From Sisyra terminalis (lineage: Eukaryota > Arthropoda > Insecta > Neuroptera > Sisyridae), in assembly GCA_958496175.1 (NCBI GenBank), contig OY292277.1:7626001-7690000 (forward strand): a DNA stretch of 64,000 nucleotides, given 5' to 3'. This document shows, piece after piece, positions 1-11,611 of this stretch. Position numbers and translations under genes: made by a program. Every line of letters starts with the position of its first letter. Position 1 is the first letter of the stretch. The notes beneath the pieces were generated by a model. It ran no database searches, was not told the origin of the DNA, and saw nothing but the letters and a program-made list of their open reading frames with translations.

Positions 1-3000
1 GATCAAGCGAAAATCAAAGCACCGCCGGAAACTCCTTTATCGATCAAATCCGAAAATTTCTCAAGACTCATTAAAAGCAATTCGCAATCAAACGTTTCGG
101 TAAGTGTAAATAGATCCGAAATTCCAGAACACGAATTTTTACATTTGCATACCCATTATGGAAATGACACACATAAACTTCGAAGTTTCAATTTATCCAT
201 TTCGGCTGATGGACTTTCGGTTGAGTATCTGGAAAATTCACCAATGAATAATTTGATTTTTGGAAATAATACAAATTTTTGGTCTTCGTCTTCACTAACA
301 CTTGATGGAAATGTTTCCTCTACTACTGAATTATTTCATAGTACTTTAATGTCAAATGATTCGGCTTCGGCAACTACTACTGTTATTAGTAGTACTACTA
401 ATATTACTTCTACTTTTGTTCCTTTAAGTAGTAGTTCTGTTTCCATTGAATCAACAGTAGGTTCACCAACAACAGTAGGTTTACCAACAACAGTAGGTTC
501 ACCAACAACAGTAGGTTCTTCGACATTTTTTTACGATGATGATGAAGGTGAAGACACTGAAACTTCGACTTCCACGTCAAATAGCTCTACACCATCGGTG
601 AAAACTGCTCATAAACATAAAGGGAATTTCAAAAATGTTTCCGAAGCCGTAACGGCAGCCGCTACTTACCAACCAATATTTGTCGAACTTCCGGTTTATA
701 CTACCAACACATCTGTCACAAATGCACCCAACAAGACAAATACCACTTTCTTTGCTAACAAGGATCTTATTCCAAATACTTTCAATTCTGTTACCGAAAA
801 GTTGAATACAACCACCGTTAGGCTACAAGCAGATTACATCAACGATGATGATGGACAAAGTGAAGTCACTTACGATGCAAACCGGAACAATCTTACGGTG
901 GAAAGTTTTAATCCGATAACCGAGTTTCCGGAAACGGTAGCTGCGCTTCCTGAACAATCCACATCGATTGAACCATCATCCACCGATGACAAGATGAAAA
1001 ATTTCTTTTCCAAACTAAAATCGAAAATCTTGTCACCAGAAAAAGATAGTAATTTAACTTTGAAGATGCAGGCTTTGGTTGAGGCTCCCTCAATCTCAAC
1101 AACCTCGAGTATCACTTCGACAATAATTACCAATTCTACCGATGATATACCATCGTCAGAAACACCAACAGAAGCACCAACTGAAACGCCAACACCAACT
1201 ACAGAAGTGGACGTTTGCAGTATGAACAATTCGAGCAAATTAAATGCCTGTATTTGCTCGATGGACGTGGTTTTGTATGATATTCGAGAAATCCTAGAAA
1301 ATTCCGACACCCACAATGTAAGTTCCCTGTCGAAAATGTTGGATTCGTATTTGTGTCATAAGTTTACCAATCTGGAGAAAGGGATTGTTCTGGATAATCA
1401 AGCGATTCCAACCGTTACGAAACGATCGCGATTTCTTCGTTCAATTGCGAAGCGGGAAGTCGAAAAGGATCTGCAAATACAAACGGTTTTAACGCACAAT
1501 TATAATCTGGAAAATTCGGGTTTGTTACATTTGGAAAATATTGATTGAGGTTTTTAGTAGATGATTGTACTTTTAGGCTCTCATACGTACGCGTTGCCGG
1601 GAACAACGATCGAAGTTCCGTGTAGTTCGAAAGAAATGGAAACGTTTAACAATCAAGAGTATTCGTTTGCGTGGGAAAATAAAGAAGGCGAAGCTATCAA
1701 TTGTAAGTTTAGAGAAGGAAATCAATATTGGTATTTTGGTAAAGCTTTTTAATATTTTTGAATTATAATAATATGAAACGTTGTCCAAATTTCCTGATAA
1801 TTAAGGAAGAAAAACAAAATTAATAAATAATAATAGTTAATAATGGAAATTTAAAGTTTTCAAATAATAATGTAACTGCTATATTTAACAACAGAAATCG
1901 TTACAATGAAATTTTTGAAATTCAAATACTCAATGCTATTATAAACGCTTAATATTATGTACTGTAAAGTTTTGTATCCCTGGTGAAAATGTGAAAATAT
2001 TCGTCCAGAATTATCTGTGAAAATATCTGTAGAGCTTGGAATAAGATTGAAAAGTTTTATTCTATTATTTCCATCAATTGTAAGTTTGGGGAAGGAAATC
2101 AATATTGGTAGTTTGGTAAAGCTTTCTAATATTTTTGAACTATAATAATATGAATCGCTGTCCAAAAATTTCCTAATAATGAATGAAGAAAAACAAAATT
2201 AATAAAGAAACATTAATAGTTAATAATGGAAATTTAAAATTTTAAAATAATAATGTAACTGCTATATTTAACAACAGAAATCGTAACATTAAATTTTTTG
2301 AAATTCAAATACCCAATGCAATTATAAACGCTTAATGTTATGTGCTGTAAAGTTTTGTATATTCGTCCAAAATTATCTGTAGAGCTTAGAAGAAGATTGA
2401 AAAGTCTTATTCTATTATTTCCATATTTTCAAACTTTGATGGCAATTCCATAACTAATGCAGAAGTTGCATTTTTGGTCGATTTATTTTCCTACGTAGTT
2501 GTACTCTTTTTTTAGGACTTCTTGTCCCTGGTAAGATTCTTCAGGTCAGAGCAATTCATATAACTAAATACTACCTAGTATTGTTACCTAAGTACTTAAG
2601 TAGTAATAGTTATGGAGTTGTCCTGATCTGAGGAATCTCAACAGTGGCAAGAAGTGCTAAAAAAAGAGCTAGGGTTACCAACTCTCCAGTTTTAGTCCGG
2701 AGACTCCTTAAAAATTAAGCTTTCTCCAGACTCGAGTTTATACAAAAAAAAAAAGGATTTTTTGTTTTTATTTTGAACACTTTTTCTTGTAAATATGTCT
2801 TCTTCTTTTTATTAAATGCATCTCTCCGGACTAAGGCATAAGATCTCCAGACTTTCTGAAATTTAGGATTGGTAACTCTAAAAAGAGTACAACTACGCTA
2901 GAAACTAAATCGATCTAAAATGAAACTTCTGTATTGGTTAAAATTCGTTATTTTTCTTCTTATACTTGCATATAATTTTGTAAAACAAAATTATGTAGGA

Positions 3001-6000
3001 CCTTTTGGAGGGACGCCCTACCTACCTTACTTCCAATATGTCCTGCTAAAAATATTCTAATATTTCTAAAATTTCTTAATTTTAGTTGGGAAAATTCAAG
3101 AAACCGATGGAACACTGTTGTTGGAAAGTGTTACGCCCCAAATCGAAGGAAATTATTCGTGTCTGGTGAAAGATTTGGAACAACAAGGTGGACCACTTCC
3201 TGTGAAAGTATTCAAGCACCAAATTTCGGTGATTAATTGGCCAACGTACAGTCTTTTCACCCCCATTGTATACAATATGAGTCGGCAATGTGATGCTAGT
3301 GATTTGGAAATTATTAATTTGTATTTGGCCCAAAAGCTGACACCTCTTTTGTGTGGATCAAAGATTCGAGCTTGTAATATTCTTGTTGATAAAGCTCAGT
3401 GTGTATTTCGTAAGGTATGGTTTTGATTTTTGGAAAATGGTTTGGGTTACACGTTGGATGACTCCTCTTTATGTTGGCCAGTATATGTGTTTAGCAGGGG
3501 TGAAGAACTGGATTAAATTAGTCTAAATTTCGGCTTCGAAATAAATGTTTAGCTTTAGGGGCCATCCATAAATTACGTCACACGTTAATGGGGGGAGGCT
3601 ATCACCGTAATGTGACATAGAGTGACAAGGGGCAGGAGGTTCAAAACTTTGTGACGTCACATGTTAAAATTTAAAATACTTAAAGACAAAATTTATATGT
3701 GAATAAAAAATTTAAAAAAATTTCGAGCTTAATTAGTCGTTTTTTGTTTCCGAAATAGTCGTTTTTTCTTTCTGTTATCAGAAACATTTGGCTTTATGTT
3801 GATTCTATTGAAGATTGTTTAAGAAAAATAAGAAAAAAATTAAAACAACTTTTTTTTTTTGATTATTTTTAAATGCATGCATAACTTTGAAAAATGTGTG
3901 ACGTCACATCAGGGGGAGGGGGTTCTAAAAATGTGACAACCTGTGACAAGGACGGGGGGAGGGATATCATAGTTCTAAAATTCGTATGACGTAATTTATG
4001 GATGGCCCCTTAGCTTTAACTTTGGTCTAAATCGTTATAACTTACCAGTGGGTTAATCCATTTAAAATGCTATCCTTCTTCACGTTCTTGTAGTGTAAAG
4101 TCGAAGAATTCGAATAAAATTGGTAGCTATTTACCCTAGGCTACGGCAAAATACTTTGATTTTCATTGAAAGCCCGATAATTTTCGAACCTCTCGCCAAC
4201 GTAAGAGCCTATATTCCAAGGTGGCCCCTACCATTGGTGAATATAAAGAGGAACCATTAAAGATTAAAGCTCTAGATTTCCAGGAGCTTTTTTCTATTGG
4301 GCTATAGTTTGCAATCTAATTGTCTATTTTATTGTTTCAGGATATGACCATACACATGTCCTTAAATATAATTGCGGAAATGAATAGTCCGAAGACAATT
4401 TTGACCAATATGAACGTTCCAATTTGTAACTTAAATTGTCAAGTGAAGATTTACATGAAATTAATGGCAATTTTAACTGAAAACCTACCAAAAATTTTGT
4501 TTACTCCTGGTATTAAATCTATAACAAAGAAATACAAATCGCAAGGATTATGAAGGCAATTGATTTTGCTACGAAAACCTAAACAGTTATTTAAATTGTA
4601 TTCCAATTAAACCAAAAATCAATTGCAATCAAATCCATATACATTAAGGTGATTTTTTTTGACTTTTTTTTTTTGGTCCCACCGTGAAATTTTGTTGGAA
4701 ATACCAAAAAAAAAAATTCTCTGAAAGTTTGAGCCCTTAATATTAATTTTAAGTCCTCGACCAAGACGTGTAAAGATTTCCCATTGAAAATACACGGAAA
4801 CTCTGATTTTTTACTTTTAAATTTCTATATCTCAGGGAAATTTCATGGGATCGCTTTTACCAAAGATGGTTTTTTCTCAGAATTAAACGCTCTACAAAAG
4901 TGCCCATTGCGACAAAGTTGTAACTCACACCGGTGAGGTAGTACGGGCCACTGAACCTGATTTTTCCATAAAATTCGCGTTTTTTTTGCATTTATCTCGT
5001 AAATAACGAGAGCTACGGAAAAATTATAAATGAAAAACTTGTAGAGAATTTGATTTCCTACAAAAAAGTTCCTGTAGACCAAATCGCTAAGATCAATATT
5101 AAACGAGATATTAAGTTTATATCAATATATTTTTTTTATATCAATTTATAAGTTTAAATCAATGATTGGCAAAAATTTCACTGAAAAATTAATTCAAGAC
5201 TTAATATCTCGTTTAATATTGATCTTCGCGATTTGGTCTACAAGAACTTTTTTGTAGGAAATCAAATTCTCTACAAGTTTTTCATTTATAATTTTCCGTA
5301 GCTCTTGTTATTTACGAGATAAATGCAAAAAAAACGCGAATTTTATGGAAAAATGAGGTTCAGTGGCTCGTACTACCTCACCGGTGTGAGTTACAACTTT
5401 GGCGCAATGGGCACTTTTGTAGAGCGTTTAATTCTGAGAAAAAACCATCTTCGGTAAAAGCGATCCCATGAAATTCCGCTGAGATATAGAAATTTAAAAA
5501 TAAAAAATCAGAGTTTCCGTGTATTTTCAATGGGAAATCTTTACACGGCTTGGTCGAGGACTTAAAATTAATATTAAGGGCTCAAACTTTCAAAGAATTT
5601 TTTTTTTTGGTATTTCCAACAAAATTTCACGATGGGACCAAAAAAAGTCAAAAAAAAAATCACCCTAATACACATGTATTGTACTTCTTCTAAACTTAAT
5701 TATGATTGAAATATTTTTAGTATTGTTCAATTTTCCATATCGACAACAGCAATTGGTACCCGAAGTTACCCCAATAATGGCGAGCAATGGTCTTATGAAA
5801 CTGACAACAGTGTGTCCTGCTGGTTTTGAAATCAATAGAGGCTATTTACTGTGTGGTAGTTGTAGAAAAATAAAACCAAAAAATCAATGAATCTTGGCAA
5901 TTATTTCTTTTGTAGTTCCATGCAAAAAAGGACATTATAGTGACGGAGCTTCATTCGCCTGTAAAAAATGTCCGGCTAATACTTTTCAAAAGCTTCGAGG

Positions 6001-6392
6001 AGCTTCGTCGTGTAACAAATGCACAAGTGCTTTCGAGGATAAAAACTGTGTTTTGATGGTATTGTAAAATAAATTTCTATTTTTTCTATAAGTTTTTTAT
6101 CAACTTAAATTTTTAGTATACAAACTTAATTCAATACAAGACTTACACGTGGATTTTTGTGGTTTTCATTACGATCGTTATACTGATAATTCTCTATTGT
6201 ATGTGCTGTAAAGCGTCACCCACATATCGAATTCCGGATGAACGGAAAGTTAAACGACGACGAAGATTTCGACGGTGTCGGAGTCAAGAGGAGAATATTG
6301 AAGACAATATGGAAAGTGGATTATTGGATAATGTGCCTCGAAAAAATCGAAACAAATTTGCACCACCTCCACCTCCACCTGATTTTGAGTGA
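1..6392 (+). CDS. Membrane protein with Ser/Thr-rich ectodomain, Ig-like domain and Cys-rich module, ZPBP/Sp38-like layout (5' partial, 7 exons)
   Basis: Proposed exons are 1-1519, 1577-1702, 3086-3414, 4341-4509, 5721-5855, 5916-6058 and 6117-6392. All junctions are GT-AG and every phase matches, giving 898 codons open from the window edge to TGA at 6390. In window residues: 1-470 is Ser/Thr-rich and mucin-like. A stretch near 470-490 has basic RxxR/KR sites that could be cleaved by furin-like proteases. Residues 507-580 form an Ig-like domain (C522, W539, EGNYSC ending at C574). A Cys-poor middle region and a Cys-rich module with CxxC pairs follow (exons 5-6). Residues 819-839 are a transmembrane helix, then comes a CMCCK motif, an Arg/Lys cluster and a PPPPPP tail. 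The order Ig, middle domain, Cys-rich module recalls zona-pellucida-binding (Sp38) proteins of sperm, but that is inference from layout only. The weakest junction is intron 1 (donor GTTTGT). If it is not spliced, the first exon ends at TGA 1546 and the rest is a second gene. Confidence 0.72.
451..520 (+). repeat. 18-bp coding minisatellite in the mucin-like region
   Basis: About four in-frame copies of an 18-bp unit encode a PTTVGS/PTTVGL hexapeptide within the Ser/Thr-rich ectodomain. Such units are typical O-glycosylation substrates and often vary in copy number. Confidence 0.85.
1697..2450 (+). repeat. Tandem duplication (period about 377 bp) carrying an extra 5' splice site
   Basis: The sequence from the last bases of exon 2 across its donor (TCAATTGTAAGTTT, from 1697) recurs from 2074. 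The two copies share about 350 bp of AT-rich intron. The second copy is a potential decoy donor inside intron 2. Confidence 0.8.
2477..2914. mobile_element. Fold-back (palindromic) MITE-like element with a nested insertion
   Basis: The outer arms pair: the stretch around 2480-2516 (TAGTTGTACTCTTTTTTTAG) is mirrored by 2877-2912. The inner sequence (AGACTTCTTG / CAAGAAGTGC) continues the palindrome. A second element at 2670-2880 interrupts its right arm. It lies in intron 2 of the first gene. Confidence 0.65.
2670..2880. mobile_element. hAT-type MITE nested in the fold-back element
   Basis: The terminal inverted repeats are TAGGGTTACCAA and TTGGTAACTCTA. They are flanked by AAAAGAGC (2662-2669) and AAAAGAGT (2881-2888), an 8-bp target-site duplication matching at 7 of 8 positions. 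Eight-bp duplications are characteristic of hAT elements. No coding capacity. Confidence 0.7.
3558..4009. mobile_element. MITE with 27-bp inverted repeats and a 9-bp target-site duplication
   Basis: The termini GGGGCCATCCATAAATTACG and its reverse complement match over 27 bp with one mismatch. A perfect 9-bp duplication, TTAGCTTTA, flanks the element (3549-3557 and 4010-4018). Inside are subterminal GTGACGTCACAT blocks and G-runs in both arms. A 9-bp duplication fits Mutator-like elements better than hAT (8 bp), but no transposase is present, so the superfamily is inferred. It lies in intron 3 of the first gene. Confidence 0.8.
4645..5667. mobile_element. 1-kb long-inverted-repeat (fold-back) element, copy 1
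   Basis: The ends are TAAGGTGATTT / AATCACCCTA. Arms of about 450 bp are near-perfect reverse complements around a loop of about 100 bp. The flanks ATATACAT (4637-4644) and ATACACAT (5668-5675) match at 7 of 8, consistent with an 8-bp hAT-like duplication. There is no transposase; short open frames in the arms are repeat shadows. It lies in intron 4 of the first gene (4510-5720), so its transcript could form a long hairpin. Confidence 0.88.
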
Positions 6393-6701
6393 TTTTTGCC
6401 ACTATACAATGACTAATTTTAAAACTTTTATCTTTACTTAATTTAATTTTTTGTTGTTAATTCTTTATTCTTTAAGTTCAACAGTTGTCTACATTAACTT
6501 TTGTACTAATTTATTATTACAAATTTATTTTACTTAAAACTTGAAGATTATTCGTTGGGCTGTAATTTGTTCTTCAACAGATTTTGGGGTAGATTTTCCT
6601 GCTGTATTTGTGAGATGGAAGAAAACAAATTTTCAATATAAATCACCGAAATTTTCTTGTAATCAAATATCAAAAACTATACTCTGGAAAACCAGTTGTA
6701 T

Positions 6702-6707
6702 TTTATT
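6702..6707 (-). terminator. Candidate polyadenylation signal of the ammonium transporter gene
   Basis: AATAAA reads on the minus strand about 30 nt past the Amt stop codon (6737-6739). The 344-bp gap between the two convergent genes (6393-6736) otherwise shows only AT-rich 3' flanks. Confidence 0.4.
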
Positions 6708-6736
6708 TGTATTTTAACAAATTTTTTGACCAAAAA

Positions 6737-9313
6737 TTAATCAGTCCATGCAAATTTTGGTGTGTAAGTTCCATTTCTATTTCCATTCGTATTGGCATCG
6801 TTATTTTCTCTTTCATTTTTATTTTGGTTCGGTTTTCCCATGCCGGTAATGATGTTAGCTGCGTTTTTAAAGATATTAATGGGAGCTCTTGCTGGAGCGT
6901 CTGGAGGTTTATTTGCAGTTTCCCCGAAATTCGTAGGTCCAAACGTTGAAATTCCACCATTTTTACCGTTTACAAAATTGCTACGATCGTCATTTTCGTT
7001 GATAATAGACAAATTTGTTTGCGATTGCATCAGGTGTTTCAACTTATACGACTGAGGATTGTTGGCAAAGGAGTAAAACTCTCGAAGATGGGCATCGTGA
7101 CCAGGATTGTGTCCGATTCCGGTAACTTGATGGAGTTCGTGGTTGCTCAGAACTGGACGCAATGCAGAAAGAGCTCGAGATACTCCGGCCTGGAAAATGG
7201 GAATATTTAGTATTTCTGGATGAAAACTTCTTTGGTTTTAAAGACCTGATTGTGACGAATTTTGTGTTCGGAAAGATCAGCACCGATTAGTTCCAATCTG
7301 GGTTCCATACGAATTGGAATAATTTTATTGACCACCCAGAGTAAAATAACCGTAACAACAAAACTCCAAGTCGCCAAACATAAGCACGTTAACGCTTGAA
7401 TTCCAAATAAGTACCAGCCTCCGCCTAAAATAATCAAAGATCTACTCTAAATTCCTAATTTTTATTTGAAGAAAATTAAAAAAACCTCTGAAAACTCCAC
7501 TTCGGCCGTTTGTTGTGTCCAAAGGAACAGGATTTCCTGCAAATAGACCAACAGAAAGCGTTCCTGAAATCAAATTTAAAATCAAAAATCTATTGGAAAC
7601 ATGTAATTGGATAATTTACCCCAAATTCCACAAATCCCATGCACGGATGTGGCTCCAACTGGATCATCAACCCCAAACTAAAATAAAAACCATTTAGAAA
7701 TAGATCTTTTCTCTGATACAAACTACAAACTCGGTCCAACAATGGCATGGTCAAGCAAGCCAAAGCGCCTCCAATAATCCCGATGGCAATCGCCTCAAAA
7801 GCTCCATACAAAAAACATCCAGCCGTAACACTAACAAGTGCCCCCAAAATTGCATTAATCAAAATCACAATATCCACAAATTCTCCATTCGAAGTAACCA
7901 AAGTTTGGCCCAATCCCCAAACTCCTCCACCAAACGATGCCAACATAGTCATAACTGCAGCTCGCGCTGCATAATGCCACCGAGAACCACTGAGCTGTTA
8001 AAATCCAAACTAATAAAATCAAAACTTTTAATTAGCAAATCATCAGAAACCTACTCCATAAGTGCTTCCAGAATTGAAGGCCAACCAACCCCACCATAAC
8101 ACAAATAGTCCAAGGACGGCATTCACTGGAGATCCTAGAGGAAGAGGATCGAGGCCGTTGGTGTATCGACCCAATCGAGGGCCTAGCATTAAAGCGGACG
8201 CCAAAGCTGAACTTCCTCCTAATAATTACCGAGAATTAATTAAAGTAAGTTAACCAAAAGCTTATCATTTATTTGGTTTAGTAAAATGGGATTACAGATT
8301 TAGATCTGGAATTGAAAATTTGATAACAGGTCCATCTATTTTCTCTGGAGGAGATCTTTGAAATTTTGTTATTCGTTAACAAGTTAACAAGTATTCGTTA
8401 CAAGCACCTGAAGAAGGTAATGTTGTTTCTACAATTTTAATCTCAGTACTTTCATATGAATTAAATTTCTGCAACAAAATTGTGATAATTGGCTAGTTAG
8501 AGGACTCAGATACTTTGCCTAATGGACAAGAACGTTTTTTAAACCTTTTTAGTGACCCTAAATGGTATGATTAAAGATAATATTTTATTAGTTAACCCAA
8601 AGATCATATTTTTTCAAATCTAAACACTGATAGTTACCAACTAAATGAACAGGTCCTGAACCAGCAATGTCTACTGCGCCTAAAGTCTTCAGGAACCCAT
8701 TGTCGTCCCAAACCCATTTCGCTGGTATACAATAAACGATGGTGTTGAGCAAACTGAACAAGCAATATGCCTTAAAGTTGCATCTAAAATCAAAATTTCA
8801 ATTACTAATTTCTGAAGTTGATAAATTAATTGTTGGTTTTTACCTTTCAGCCATGGCTCCGCTTACAATTGTCGTTGCAGTCGTTGCAAAAGACAACTGA
8901 AATAAGAATGCAGCAAAAATACTTCCCATCAATGGATCATTTTCTTGAGGACTCAAGAAGAAATCGCCGAAGGAGATGAACGGATTTGTATATACGCTTC
9001 GGCCGAAAGATAAAGCAAATCCAAATGCCCAATAAGTGAGACCACCGAGTACGATATCGACAACATTTTTCATCATGATATTGACTTCATTTTTCACAGA
9101 AACCACCCCCGACTCCAGCAATCCGAAGCCCGTTTGCATTGTGAAAATGATAAACGAGGATGTCATAATCCAATTGGCGTCTCCTCGCGATAAATCATAG
9201 ATCCATGGTATATCATTGTTGGTATTATCGTTAATTTGCCGCGACGCCTCGTCCAGAAAACTGTTATTCGAGCTGGTAACGTTAGTGTCCACCATTTTTC
9301 CTGTCGTTTTCAC
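6737..9313 (-). CDS. Amt: Ammonium transporter, Amt/Mep/Rh superfamily (complete, 8 exons)
   Basis: Exons on the minus strand are 9313-8844, 8783-8638, 8218-8055, 7994-7731, 7677-7620, 7563-7486, 7424-7246 and 7189-6737. All are GT-AG with matching phases and give 603 aa. Six of the seven introns are 53-61 nt and the other is 419 nt. The protein is an integral membrane channel for ammonium/ammonia. Visible family marks are GFGLLESG near the first helices, D195 in AVDIAGSG with H203 in PVHLVGG, and H361 in GVDDPVGATSVHG. H203 and H361 correspond to the twin pore histidines. Many hydrophobic segments lie between, and a hydrophilic Asn-rich C-terminal tail (residues about 470-603) follows the last helix. 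The start is the first ATG; a second Met six codons later is a possible alternative. The gene is convergent with the upstream membrane-protein gene and divergent from da. The intron 4 donor is GTTTGT and the intron 7 donor GTCTTT, both weak. Confidence 0.93.
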
Positions 9314-10209
9314 GGTAGAACTGCGATCATTTTCCTCAAAGCTCCTCGACTCGATTGGTTTGGCGTCGAGTGATTCATGTGATTTGGCTAGGTCATAACG
9401 AAAATTTTATGCCACATAATTGAATATGCAGAGAAAAACATATAAATATTGTATTGGACCATGGGCGGAAAAGAGGAAAAAACATTATAAATAAGTAATT
9501 CAATTAGTTTGCCCTTGAATTATCCACGTTAATCGATTCTAATGATTTAGATGTATTTCATTATTGTAAAATAAAGGGAAATCAAAGGAAATTGGAGTTG
9601 GGGATACATGCAATGCTTTTGTGCGTTGATAAAAAATTGGGTAATTAGAGAAATTGCAAATTATTGTAATTGAAATGTAAATTTTTAAAATTATTTTATT
9701 TTTTAGGTAGTTTCATTAATTTTTTGGAGTTTGGTCAAACTTATATGACAATTATTTTTAAATTAATCAAATTTATTTACTTCGATGGTAAAAAATAGTA
9801 TTAAAATAATTAAAATGCTTTTGAGTCATTCCATATGAAATTGTCAAATTAATTTTTACCCAAAGATGGCAAAATCTTTTAAGTATCTTTAGAAAACCAT
9901 CATTTAGTTTTCAAGTATATCAGTTCTCCTCTGCTCTACATAAATGAGAGCTTTGGAAAAATATAATTTTTGTGCTTGAACAACAAATCTTAATAGTCTA
10001 ATTGCAAAACCGGTTTTCTTTTCAAATTTTGGAAATGCGGTTTTTGTATTTATTATGTACCTACTAAATAAAGTTTTTCTTCGTCTAGAAACATGAAATC
10101 CAAACAAATTTGGATACTTTGGGTTTCCGGAATGGTTGAAACTTTTGAATAACTACAAAATTTATTAAGTTCACCAATCGATGCCGGATTAAAAACCGGT
10201 CATGTCCAT
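9314..10209. other. AT-rich spacer upstream of Amt
   Basis: This should hold the Amt promoter and 5' UTR, but no core promoter element can be assigned by eye. Open frames on both strands around 9900-10107 lack homology or splice context that I recognise. Confidence 0.4.
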
Positions 10210-11224
10210 TAGGGTGATTTTTTTTTTGGTCCCATTGTGAAATTTTGTTGGAAATACCAAAAAAAAAAATCCCTGAAAGTTTGAGCCCTTAATATTAATT
10301 TTAAGTCCTCGACCAAGACGTGTAAAGATTTCCCATTGAAAATACACGGAAACTATAATTTTTTATTTTTAAATTTCTATATCTCAGCGGCATTTCATGG
10401 GATCGCTTTTACCGAAGATGGTTTTTTCTCAGAATTAAACGCTCTACAAAAGTGCCCATTGCGACAAAGTTGTAACTCACACCGGTGTAGTAGTACGGGC
10501 CACTGAACCTGATTTTTCCATAAAATTCGCGTTTTTTTTTGCATTTATCTCGTAAATAACGAGAGCTACGGAAAAATTATAAATGAAAAACTTGTAGAGA
10601 ATTTGATTTCCTACAAAAAAGTTCTTGTTGACCAAATCGCTAAGATCAATATTAAACGAGATATTAAGTTTATATCAATATATTTTTTTTATATCAATTT
10701 ATAAGTTTAAATCAATGATTGGCAAAAATTTCACAGAAAAATCAATTCAAGACTTAATATCTCGTTTAATATTGATCTTAGCGATTTAGTCAACAAGAAC
10801 TTTTTTGTAGGAAATCAAATTCTCTACAAGTTTTTCATTTATAATTTTTCCGTAGCTCTCGTTATTTACGAGATAAATGCAAAAAAAAACGCGAATTTTA
10901 TGGAAAAATCAGGTTCAGTGGCCCGTACTACTACACCGGTGTGAGTTACAACTTTGTCGCAATGGGCACTTTTGTAGAGCGTTTAATTCTGAGAAAAAAC
11001 CATCTTCGGTAAAAGCGATCCCATGAAATGCCGCTGAGATATAGAAATTTAAAAATAAAAAAATCAAAGTTTCCGTGTATTTTCAATGGGAAATCTTTAC
11101 ACGTCTTGGTCGAGGACTTAAAATTAATATCAAGATTCAAACTTTCAAGGAATTTTTTTTTTGGTATTTCCAAAAAAATTTCACGATGGGACCAAAAAAA
11201 AAAATTAAAAAAAAAATCACCTTA
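10210..11224. mobile_element. 1-kb long-inverted-repeat element, copy 2, with perfect 8-bp duplication
   Basis: Same family as the element at 4645. The termini are TAGGGTGATTT / AAATCACCTTA. A perfect 8-bp duplication, ATGTCCAT (10202-10209 and 11225-11232), fixes its ends and points to a hAT-like mobiliser. The arms are nearly identical reverse complements around a central AT-rich loop near 10660-10740. Confidence 0.92.
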
Positions 11225-11385
11225 ATGTCCATGTTTACTAAATCACTTCCGATTTTAATACTAAGCACATTTTTTTATAGTTGCATATGGAAATCAAGGA
11301 AAAATTACTAGAAACATTAAATAAAGGACTGCAATTTGTAAATGCTTCTGTGATTGTTTTCTGGCCGATATTTTTGAAATTTTAG

Positions 11386-11611
11386 GGAAAAACTTTCAAG
11401 TTATGAAGCTTTTTCGATATGGAATGATTCATTTGCCAATAGTTTCTTTCCTGATTACCAAATAAAAGACATCAAATATCAATTACAAAGTAAATCATAT
11501 CGTTCACTTACTTTTTCTAATGAAAAACTGCGAAAATATAATTCTCTGGATATTTTAATAATTGAAAAATTGAGCATTTCCAAAGAGCCAAATTCAAACT
11601 TTGTCGATTAA
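11386..11611 (+). CDS. Possible orphan terminal exon (unidentified)
   Basis: An open stretch of 74 codons to a TAA at 11609 follows a good acceptor (AAATTTTAG at 11377-11385). The sequence is polar with EKL and YRSLTFSNEKL segments and matches no family I recognise. I could not find an upstream exon with a compatible phase; the frame beginning at 11288 ends in the wrong phase. Chance openness in AT-rich DNA is possible. Confidence 0.2.

Noticed and set aside
870..1316. 148-codon minus-strand open frame
   Set aside because: Antisense shadow of the Ser/Thr-rich exon of the first gene.
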